In this document: positions 1-4,294 of the stretch, in pieces
Layout of the letters: each line of letters starts with the position of its first letter
Numbering within the stretch: the stretch's first letter is position 1
Source: an uncultured Oscillospiraceae bacterium
GTDB lineage: Bacteria > Bacillota > Clostridia > Oscillospirales > Oscillospiraceae
Assembly (NCBI GenBank): GCA_934597535.1
Contig: CAKTRT010000037.1
Span: 1 to 7,004, forward strand
DNA length: 7,004 nucleotides
Direction of reading: 5' to 3'
The notes under the pieces: model-generated
Told to the model about the DNA's origin: nothing
The model's input: the letters and a program-made list of their open reading frames with translations, nothing else
The model's database searches: none
Translations under genes and position numbers: made by a program

Positions 1-360
1 GCGTCGGGCGTGTTCATGGGCGGCGTCGTGAGCTATACGAATATCGTCAAGCACCGCGTGCTCGGCGTTCCGGCGGATATGCTGGAGGAATACGGCCCCG
101 TATCCGCGCCCGTCGCCCGCGCGATGGCCGAGGGCGCGCGCAAGGCGACGACGGCGGATTGCGCCGTCAGCGTCACGGGCGTGGCCGGGCCTGACCGCGA
201 CGAACGCGGCAACGCCGTCGGCACGGTGTTCATTGGCTTTTCCTCTGCCGGGGAGACGGTCGCCGAGCGTTTTGACTTCGGCGCAAAGTCCCGCGCGGAA
301 ATTCGGGAAGAAGCGGCGGACGAAGCCTTCAAGCTGCTGGAGGAAAAGCTGAAAGAATGA
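1..360 (+). CDS. cinA: CinA C-terminal domain (nicotinamide-nucleotide amidase), 3' part only
   Basis: The gene enters from the left edge; only its last 119 codons are present, in frame from base 1 to TGA at 358-360, so the true start lies outside the window. The visible part is the end of the CinA C-terminal domain, which in characterised homologues hydrolyses nicotinamide mononucleotide to nicotinate mononucleotide and ammonia (pyridine nucleotide recycling). Family marks are the GGVVSYTNIVKHRVLGV stretch near the left edge and VTGVAGPDRDERGNAVGTV in the middle, the equivalent of the conserved T-G-x-A-G-P loop followed by V-G-T-V. Here the usual small or glycine residues after GP are D-R-D, a modest variation. 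The end of the domain is a charged helix finishing in EEKLKE. Many CinA proteins also carry an N-terminal molybdopterin-binding-like domain; whether this one does cannot be seen. The gene converges on the next one across a shared hairpin at 374-413. Confidence 0.9.
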   Translation, partial: ASGVFMGGVVSYTNIVKHRVLGVPADMLEEYGPVSAPVARAMAEGARKATTADCAVSVTGVAGPDRDERGNAVGTVFIGFSSAGETVAERFDFGAKSRAEIREEAADEAFKLLEEKLKE

Positions 361-373
361 TCGGCCGTTGGAA

Positions 374-413
374 AAGAAGGCCCCGGTCTGCTTTGGCAGA
401 CCGGAGCCTTCTT
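374..413. terminator. Bidirectional intrinsic terminator between convergent cinA and lipoprotein gene
   Basis: An 18-base arm (374-391) pairs with 396-413 with one mismatch and a four-base loop. It starts 14 bases after the cinA stop and lies 17 bases beyond the lipoprotein stop on the other strand. The A-rich left end (373-378) gives a short T-rich tail on the minus strand, and CTTCTT gives a weak one on the plus strand. Termination in both directions is inferred from the convergent layout. Confidence 0.8.
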
Positions 414-430
414 CCGTTATGAATATGCGT

Positions 431-1426
431 TCAGTCCATCAGATCGACGATCTCGCCGCCGTCGTAGACATGCACGGTGTCCCAGTAGCGGATGCCGTTG
501 GCGGTCATCGTGCCCGCGCCGACCTCGATGCGCGTTCCCTGCGGCAGCCAGTCGGTGCAGGCTGCGTCGCCGCCGGAGAGAATGAGCAGGGGAACGACCG
601 TGTCTCCCCACTGATCCACCTCGAATGAGCCGCCGCGGAACACAGCGTTTTCAACGCCGTCAAGGTACTGCACAGTTCCGCTGCCGCCCGCGATGCAGAG
701 ATCGCCGGAGAGCACGAGCGTATCCGTTTCCAGACTGCCCGAGCGGACGAAGAGCGCGGGCGCGCCGCTGTATGAACGCTCGTTTAAGAAAATAGCGCCG
801 CTGCTGAACGAGACACCGTCGAGGATCAGGCCGGGAAGGTATGGGAGGTTGCCGCCACCGACACCGATCCCCGCGCCGCCAATGCGAAGCGTGCCGCTGC
901 CGCAGATGACGACCGTGCCGAAGCCGGTGAAGCAGGCGACGTCAGACACGCCGCCGTCGGCCCAGCAGTCGCCGCTCACCTCGAGCAGCAGGATGCCGCC
1001 GGGGGCGTTGGGGGAGATGTTGGGAATGTAGCTGTCTCGCGCGGTCAGATGCGCGCAGTGGTAGCGCTCGCCGTTCCAGATGACGAGACCCGCGCCGTAG
1101 TCGAACGTGGCCTTCCCGTCCGCCATGTCAGCAACGGAGATGCCATTGTCGCCGTCCTGCACGGCAAGGTCCTGATATTCCCCGTGGTACCAGACGCTGT
1201 AGGTGGTCTGGTAGCCGTCGCCCGCGTTCTGCGCCAGCGGCAGGGACTTATCCTCTGCCAGAACAGCCGCGCCGCCGAGGTCATAATAGAGCAGGCAGCT
1301 CTCGGGCAGCGTCGTTTCCTGCGAGTTATCGACGGGATTCTGCTCGGATGTGTCCGGCAGCGTCGTTTCTCCGCAGGCGGTGAGCAGGAAAACGAGAGAC
1401 AGGATGGCGATGAGCGCTTTTTTCAT
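431..1426 (-). CDS. Secreted lipoprotein, glycine-rich beta-helix-like, function unknown
   Basis: A 331-residue protein with a clear lipoprotein signal: MKKA, hydrophobic residues 5-16, and lipobox L-T-A-C at 15-18. Cys18 should be lipidated and the rest anchored outside the membrane. Residues 20-42 are a Ser/Thr/Pro/Gln linker. From about 145 to 315 the chain alternates short hydrophobic strands with Gly/Ser/Asp turns, for example GSGTLRIGGAGIGVGGG at 176-192 and repeated L-x-L-S-G near 237-241 and 281-285. That rhythm is typical of a right-handed parallel beta-helix; it recalls the Cthe_2159-type carbohydrate-binding fold, but I infer this from pattern only. No catalytic motif was recognised. 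The start is firm: ATG at 1426 follows AAGGAGGA (1434-1441) at a good distance. The gene lies just downstream of the PfkB kinase, with 50 bases between them and no visible promoter or terminator, so co-transcription is likely. Confidence 0.8.
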   Translation of the reverse strand: MKKALIAILSLVFLLTACGETTLPDTSEQNPVDNSQETTLPESCLLYYDLGGAAVLAEDKSLPLAQNAGDGYQTTYSVWYHGEYQDLAVQDGDNGISVADMADGKATFDYGAGLVIWNGERYHCAHLTARDSYIPNISPNAPGGILLLEVSGDCWADGGVSDVACFTGFGTVVICGSGTLRIGGAGIGVGGGNLPYLPGLILDGVSFSSGAIFLNERSYSGAPALFVRSGSLETDTLVLSGDLCIAGGSGTVQYLDGVENAVFRGGSFEVDQWGDTVVPLLILSGGDAACTDWLPQGTRIEVGAGTMTANGIRYWDTVHVYDGGEIVDLMD

Positions 1427-1476
1427 GGCAGCGTCCTCCTTGTGATAATGAGATCCGGCGGTGCGGCCGGCTGCGC

Positions 1477-2433
1477 TCAGAATTCGAGCGCGAGCTGCGC
1501 CTCATCCTCGTCCGGCACGGCGAGGCCAAACTCGCTGGGGAGATAGCGCGGACAGACATTTTCGCCCGTGGTGATGACCGAGGCGGCCAGACGTGTGCCG
1601 ATCTCGCAGGATTCCATCATCGTTTTGCCGTAGGTCTGCCCGATGACGACGCCGGCAAAGAACGCATCGCCTGCGCCGGTCGTGTCCTTGACATCGACCT
1701 TTTTGGCGGGGCACCAGCCATTCTCGCCGTCAAGCGTGGCAAAGACCGCGCCCTGAGCGCCCATGGTCACGACCATGCGCGAGATCTGCGCGGCGCGGAT
1801 CTTGATCTTGAGCGTTTCGAGCATTTCCTCGGGGGTCACGTCGTCGTAATTTTCGGAAAAGAGGATGCCGGCCTCCTGCTGGTTGCAGATGAAGCAGTGC
1901 ACCTGACGCATAAAATCGCGCCGTTCCACGGCGATGCTCATGTTGGAGACCACGGCATAGATGGGCTTGTCGTACTTTTCCGCGAGGGCAAACGCGCGCT
2001 TGACCACGTCCTTTTCCATATCCAGCTCGAGCGATATGCTGTCGGCCTGCGAGAAGATCTCGTCGCCCTGCTCGTCGAGTATGCCGGCGATGGGCCGCAG
2101 ATCGGGCCGTTTGGAGATGGCGGCAGTCACATCGCCTGTGTTGTCGAAAATGGCGAGCCATGTGCCCATGCCGTCCTCGGTGCGGCGGATGTAGCGGGTG
2201 TCCACCTTGTGGCTCTGGAGCTTTTTGATCACGTCTTCACCCGCGCTCGTGGTATCGACAAGGCTGACAAAGGCAGGACGCAGCTCAACGTTGGCGATAT
2301 CCTCCACGATGTTGCGGCTCACGCCGCCGTGTACCTGCACGACGCGCCCCGCATTGCGCCCGCCGGGGATATAGGAGGAGAGGGGATACCCCTTGATATC
2401 AACAAACACGGCGCCAAGAACAACGATGCCCAT
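1477..2433 (-). CDS. PfkB (ribokinase) family carbohydrate/nucleoside kinase
   Basis: A 318-residue cytosolic kinase that transfers phosphate from ATP to a sugar or nucleoside hydroxyl; the substrate cannot be told from sequence. Seen from the N terminus: a first strand MGIVVLGAVFVD; the substrate-side glycine motif HGGVSRN (35-41); the family N-x-x-E motif as NQQE (184-187), which helps place Mg-ATP; and the PfkB signature DTTGAGDAFFAG (250-261), whose Asp256 is the expected catalytic base and whose glycines form the anion hole. Length is normal for the family. Two ATGs lie six bases apart (2439 and 2433). I chose 2433 because the purine run AGAGG at about 2442-2446 is 8 bases before it but only 2 before the other, and because MGIVVLGA fits family N termini. 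A promoter with an inverted repeat lies just upstream (2466-2494). The downstream lipoprotein gene probably shares its transcript. Sugar kinases of this type are often annotated ribokinase-like, adenosine kinase-like or pseudouridine kinase-like; none is favoured here. Confidence 0.9.
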   Translation of the reverse strand: MGIVVLGAVFVDIKGYPLSSYIPGGRNAGRVVQVHGGVSRNIVEDIANVELRPAFVSLVDTTSAGEDVIKKLQSHKVDTRYIRRTEDGMGTWLAIFDNTGDVTAAISKRPDLRPIAGILDEQGDEIFSQADSISLELDMEKDVVKRAFALAEKYDKPIYAVVSNMSIAVERRDFMRQVHCFICNQQEAGILFSENYDDVTPEEMLETLKIKIRAAQISRMVVTMGAQGAVFATLDGENGWCPAKKVDVKDTTGAGDAFFAGVVIGQTYGKTMMESCEIGTRLAASVITTGENVCPRYLPSEFGLAVPDEDEAQLALEF

Positions 2434-2465
2434 AAGCATGACCTCTTCCGAAATAATTTGAACTG

Positions 2466-2494
2466 ATTATATCACGCCTTTGCGTGAAAGGAAA
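2466..2494 (-). promoter_or_regulatory. Sigma-A-type promoter for the PfkB kinase gene
   Basis: On the minus strand a perfect -10 box TATAAT (2466-2471) follows, after 17 bases, a weak -35 box TTTCCT (2489-2494, three of six consensus bases). Transcription would begin near 2459, leaving a leader of about 25 bases that holds the ribosome binding site. The weak -35 with a perfect -10 suggests a promoter that may depend on regulation. Confidence 0.7.
2472..2487. promoter_or_regulatory. Operator-like inverted repeat inside the PfkB promoter spacer
   Basis: The sequence TCACGC-CTTT-GCGTGA is a perfect 6+6 inverted repeat with a four-base centre. It fills 16 of the 17 bases between the -10 and -35 boxes, a classical position for a repressor that blocks polymerase or an activator that twists the spacer. 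The regulator is unknown; none is encoded next to it. A chance hairpin cannot be excluded. Confidence 0.5.
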
Positions 2495-2515
2495 GCATTT
2501 TCCCTGTACAGAGAC

Positions 2516-2557
2516 GAAAAAGAGAAGATCCGGGGGGATCTCCTCTTCTACTTTTTC
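2516..2557 (-). terminator. Intrinsic terminator of the 222-aa lipoprotein gene
   Basis: Just after the lipoprotein stop, the minus strand forms a long hairpin. AGAGGAGATCC (2535-2545 region) pairs with GGATCTTCTCT (2521-2531 region) with one G-T pair around a C-rich loop, and outer GAAAAAG and CTTTTTC also pair. The minus-strand 3' side ends in CTTTTTC. Because the outer bases are A/T on both sides, it could also stop plus-strand transcription. It separates this gene from the PfkB promoter. Confidence 0.85.
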
Positions 2558-2560
2558 GGA

Positions 2561-3229
2561 TCACGGCGCGAGCGCGGCGTCAAGTGAGAAGTCTGTCCAC
2601 GTAAGATCGTCCTTGGCGGCCTGTTCGTCGAGAAACGCGCCATACGCGGCCTCATCGACCGCCTCGCCGTTGAGCATATAAGCGGCGCGGCCATCACTGC
2701 CTTCGGACATCGCGGCAAAGTCGTCGTAGACCAGCACGCCGTTTTCAAAGCGGGCGCGGGACGCGCCGTTGTCGAAGGCGCCGTTCGACCATTCGAACGT
2801 GCCGTCCGCCTTCGGCGTCAGAAAGCCGCGGTAGACGACCTGATTGGCGTAGAGCGCGCCGTCATAGCAGGTGAGGATGACGTATTCCTCCTCGCCGCTG
2901 AAGCCGATGGACAGCACCAGCTCGTCCGCGCCGTCGCCGTCCATGTCGAGCAGGGCAAAGCTCTTGATCGTCCAGTCCATGTCCGAACCGTCAACGCCCT
3001 TGGCGGCGTAGACGTCGGGCGCGCGGAACGAGGCGGTCGTCGTCTCAACGCCGGCGTTGATGAGGTTTGCCGCTGCGGTGAGACGGCCGCTGAAAAAGCT
3101 TGCATACATCTCATGCGCCAGACCGTTGGGCGAGCTAATGCCCGCATCATCCGACTTCTGCCCGCAGGCGGTCAGCAGCAGTGCAAGGGTCAGCGCGGCG
3201 GTGAGGGCGCGCAGAAGATGTTTTTTCAT
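2561..3229 (-). CDS. Secreted lipoprotein with acidic D-x-D-G-D-G loop, function unknown
   Basis: A 222-residue predicted lipoprotein. MKKHLLRAL is followed by a hydrophobic stretch and the lipobox L-T-A-C at 19-22, so Cys22 should be the lipid-bearing first residue of the mature protein. The mature part is acidic. LLDMDGDGADELVL at 93-106 has the form of a calcium-binding loop of the EF-hand/FG-GAP/dockerin kind (Asp95, Asp97, Asp99, Glu103), followed by strands ending in EYVILTCYDG. This layout (helical lead, then a D-x-D-G-D-G-x-x-E-L strand that 'reads out' a value) is frequent in small clostridial lipoproteins, but I do not know the function. Translation could be read from further upstream at 3301, but that extension has no good ribosome binding site and would bury the signal peptide; ATG at 3229 is preceded by AAAGGAGA (3237-3244). 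It appears to be a single-gene transcript with its own promoter and terminator. Confidence 0.8.
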   Translation of the reverse strand: MKKHLLRALTAALTLALLLTACGQKSDDAGISSPNGLAHEMYASFFSGRLTAAANLINAGVETTTASFRAPDVYAAKGVDGSDMDWTIKSFALLDMDGDGADELVLSIGFSGEEEYVILTCYDGALYANQVVYRGFLTPKADGTFEWSNGAFDNGASRARFENGVLVYDDFAAMSEGSDGRAAYMLNGEAVDEAAYGAFLDEQAAKDDLTWTDFSLDAALAP

Positions 3230-3253
3230 GTGGAATTCTCCTTTCCGATGCTT

Positions 3254-3270
3254 GCCGCAGAGTCTGCGGC
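3254..3270. promoter_or_regulatory. Perfect inverted repeat in the 5' leader of the 222-aa lipoprotein gene
   Basis: GCCGCAGA-G-TCTGCGGC is an 8+8 perfect inverted repeat with a single central base, 10 bases before the ribosome binding site. If the promoter at 3278-3306 is right, it begins at the first transcribed base. As DNA it could be an operator. As RNA the one-base centre forces a slightly smaller stem, which could protect the 5' end of the message. Confidence 0.45.
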
Positions 3271-3277
3271 GATATGG

Positions 3278-3306
3278 ATGATAACATGACTTTAGACGCA
3301 AGTCGT
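3278..3306 (-). promoter_or_regulatory. Tentative promoter for the 222-aa lipoprotein gene
   Basis: On the minus strand a TATCAT -10 box (3278-3283, five of six) lies 17 bases from a poor -35, ACGACT (3301-3306, three of six). It is the best match in the gap. Predicted transcription start is near 3271. Confidence 0.4.
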
Positions 3307-3330
3307 TACAAAAAGGTTGCAGTCTGAAGA

Positions 3331-3365
3331 CAAAAAAACAAAAAAGAGCGCCTGCGCGCTCTTTT
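3331..3365 (-). terminator. Strong intrinsic terminator of the small export protein gene
   Basis: On the minus strand AAAAGAGCGC (3356-3365) and GCGCTCTTTT (3342-3351) form a perfect 10-bp stem with a four-base loop. A long T-rich tail, TTTTTTGTTTTTTT, follows within 3331-3347. It begins three bases past the gene's stop codon. Confidence 0.92.
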
Positions 3366-3367
3366 CT

Positions 3368-3859
3368 TTAGAATAAAATCGTTACCCCGTAGGTCAGCAC
3401 CGTGATGATGCATCCCGCGATGACCACGCCTGCAAAGATGACCGGCACCGCGCGTTTTAAGCGCATGTTCAGCACCGCTGCGATCAGCGCGCCTGTCCAC
3501 GCGCCGGTGCCCGGCAGCGGGATGGCGACAAAGATCAGAAGTCCCCACGTCTGATAGCGGGAAACGTCCACGCTCTTTTCCTTCGCGCGCGACTCCAGAC
3601 GCGCGACGAAGCCGCCGAGCCTGGGGATGTGCACGCGCACCCATTTGAACAGCGGGCGGACAAATAAAATGATGAACGGCACGGGGATCATGTTGCCGAC
3701 GAGCGACGCGGCAAACGCCACGGGGATGGGCAGCCCCATCGCAACGCCTGCGGGAAGTCCGCCGCGCAGCTCCACGACGGGCAGCATGGAGATGAGCATC
3801 GTCAGCAGCGCTTCGCCCGCCGCCGTTTCGTGCAGCCACAGAGAGATCGAATCCAGCAT
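3368..3859 (-). CDS. Small multidrug export family membrane protein (Sm_multidrug_ex, COG2426)
   Basis: A 163-residue integral membrane protein. Hydrophobic segments lie at about 17-27, 43-72, 105-131 and 137-162, with a basic cytoplasmic-type loop between about 73 and 100 rich in Arg and Lys. Family marks are the near N-terminal motif MLPVVELRGGLPAGVAMG (25-42), the GNMIPVPFI stretch (55-63) and IPLPGTGAWTGAL (113-125). The two P/G-rich re-entrant-looking motifs, one in each half, suggest an internal duplication like that of DedA-type proteins. The family name comes from a drug-export annotation that rests on thin evidence; the true substrate is unknown and should not be assumed. The start at 3859 follows AAGGAA (3864-3869). 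A promoter is visible upstream (3898-3926) and a strong terminator directly downstream, so it is a one-gene transcript. Confidence 0.85.
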   Translation of the reverse strand: MLDSISLWLHETAAGEALLTMLISMLPVVELRGGLPAGVAMGLPIPVAFAASLVGNMIPVPFIILFVRPLFKWVRVHIPRLGGFVARLESRAKEKSVDVSRYQTWGLLIFVAIPLPGTGAWTGALIAAVLNMRLKRAVPVIFAGVVIAGCIITVLTYGVTILF

Positions 3860-3897
3860 GAAGTTCCTTTCCGGAATGAATACCTGTTTTGCAGAAC

Positions 3898-3926
3898 ATC
3901 ATAGCATGAAACGCCGGCGCGCGCAA
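3898..3926 (-). promoter_or_regulatory. Promoter for the small export protein gene
   Basis: On the minus strand TATGAT (3898-3903, five of six) lies exactly 17 bases from TTGCGC (3921-3926), which keeps the important TTG. The predicted start near 3891 gives a leader of about 30 bases before the ATG. Confidence 0.6.
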
Positions 3927-3959
3927 GTGCTGCCCTGCAAAACCCGCGCAAAGAACGGA

Positions 3960-3993
3960 GAAGGGGACTCCGGACGGATCCGGAGTCCCCTTC
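3960..3993 (-). terminator. Hairpin terminator after the Asn/Gln-rich peptide gene
   Basis: A perfect 15-bp GC-rich stem (3960-3974 with 3979-3993) closes a four-base loop. It lies 13 bases beyond the stop of the peptide gene. There is no T run after it on the minus strand (TCCGTTCTTT follows), so release may be incomplete or helped by other factors. Its build resembles the hairpin at 374-413: both have a long GC-rich stem with outer GAAGG and CCTTC ends. Confidence 0.75.
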
Positions 3994-4006
3994 GTTGAGT
4001 ACGGCT

Positions 4007-4087
4007 TCAGCGGTTGTTCTTGTTCTGGTTGTTCTGCTCCTGACCGTTGTTCTGGTTCTGATCGGTGTTCTGCTTACGTTCCTTCAT
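4007..4087 (-). CDS. 26-residue asparagine/glutamine-rich peptide
   Basis: MKERKQNTDQNQNNGQEQNN is followed by six more residues ending in NNR. Nine Asn and six Gln make up 15 of 26 residues, the rest are mostly Lys, Arg, Glu and Asp, and there is no hydrophobic residue besides Met1. It should be fully soluble and disordered. The start is supported by AAAGGAGG (about 4096-4103) eight bases before ATG 4087. A longer reading from 4201 is possible but has no binding site and would run through the promoter region. A candidate promoter and a strong hairpin frame it as its own transcription unit. I do not recognise the family. Asn/Gln-rich tiny proteins occur in spore-formers (gamma-type small acid-soluble spore proteins are one Bacillus example), but no SASP signature is visible here. 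It could also be a leader peptide, although nothing is translated directly after it. Confidence 0.6.
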   Translation of the reverse strand: MKERKQNTDQNQNNGQEQNNQNKNNR

Positions 4088-4148
4088 GTGTCCCGCCTCC
4101 TTTCGCATTGAACTGCCTGCGCCCATAGTGTTGACGCGCCAAAGCAAA

Positions 4149-4177
4149 AATATACCAAAATATTTTGGGAAGGATAA
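4149..4177 (-). promoter_or_regulatory. Candidate promoter for the Asn/Gln-rich peptide gene
   Basis: On the minus strand TATATT (4149-4154, five of six) lies 17 bases from TTATCC (4172-4177, three of six). Transcription would begin near 4142, about 55 bases before the peptide start. An alternative sigma factor for sporulation is possible; no convincing match was seen. Confidence 0.4.
4155..4168. promoter_or_regulatory. Perfect 14-bp palindrome in the typA / peptide divergent region
   Basis: CCAAAATATTTTGG reads the same on both strands. It lies inside the spacer of the candidate minus-strand promoter and about 28 bases upstream of the typA -35 box, so one bound dimer could affect either gene. 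An AT-rich core with CC/GG ends is typical of repressor dimer sites, but the protein is unknown. Confidence 0.5.
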
Positions 4178-4195
4178 AAAAGCGTTGAAAAAACC

Positions 4196-4224
4196 TTGCA
4201 AACGGCGCGAAAGCAGAATATACT
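4196..4224 (+). promoter_or_regulatory. Sigma-A-type promoter of typA
   Basis: TTGCAA (4196-4201) and TATACT (4219-4224) are separated by exactly 17 bases, matching consensus in four and five of six positions. Transcription would begin near 4231, giving a leader of about 64 bases. Confidence 0.75.
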
Positions 4225-4262
4225 ATTACAGTTCAAAATTTACGCCTGAAACTGACGATATC

Positions 4263-4279
4263 CCTGCCGCTGCGGCAGG
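4263..4279 (+). promoter_or_regulatory. Leader hairpin touching the typA ribosome binding site
   Basis: CCTGCCG-CTG-CGGCAGG is a perfect 7-bp GC-rich stem with a three-base loop. Its last base at 4279 is followed at once by AAGGAGA (4280-4286), the binding site for ATG 4295. A stable stem stacked against the Shine-Dalgarno sequence could hinder or position ribosomes. There is no T tract, so it is not a terminator. Confidence 0.5.
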
Positions 4280-4294
4280 AAGGAGAGATCACCT

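Noticed and set aside
1049..1546. A 165-codon plus-strand frame opposite the glycine-rich lipoprotein
   Set aside because: It overlaps two well-supported minus-strand genes and has no ribosome binding site; the composition is that of a shadow frame.
1897..2466. A 189-codon plus-strand frame opposite the PfkB kinase
   Set aside because: Fully antisense to a gene with clear catalytic motifs; His/Val/Gly-rich composition without any family feature.
2561..3301. A 246-residue version of the second lipoprotein
   Set aside because: The extension MRLKSCYHPYRRR would put the signal peptide inside the chain, and it spans the inverted repeat and promoter; AAAGGAGA supports the start at 3229.
3960..3993. 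The long hairpin as a CRISPR or direct-repeat unit
   Set aside because: It occurs once locally with no spaced copies; it is best read as a gene-end hairpin.
4007..4201. A longer 64-residue version of the Asn/Gln-rich peptide
   Set aside because: The extra N-terminal part has no ribosome binding site and would be coded by the divergent promoter region; the strong AAAGGAGG supports the start at 4087.
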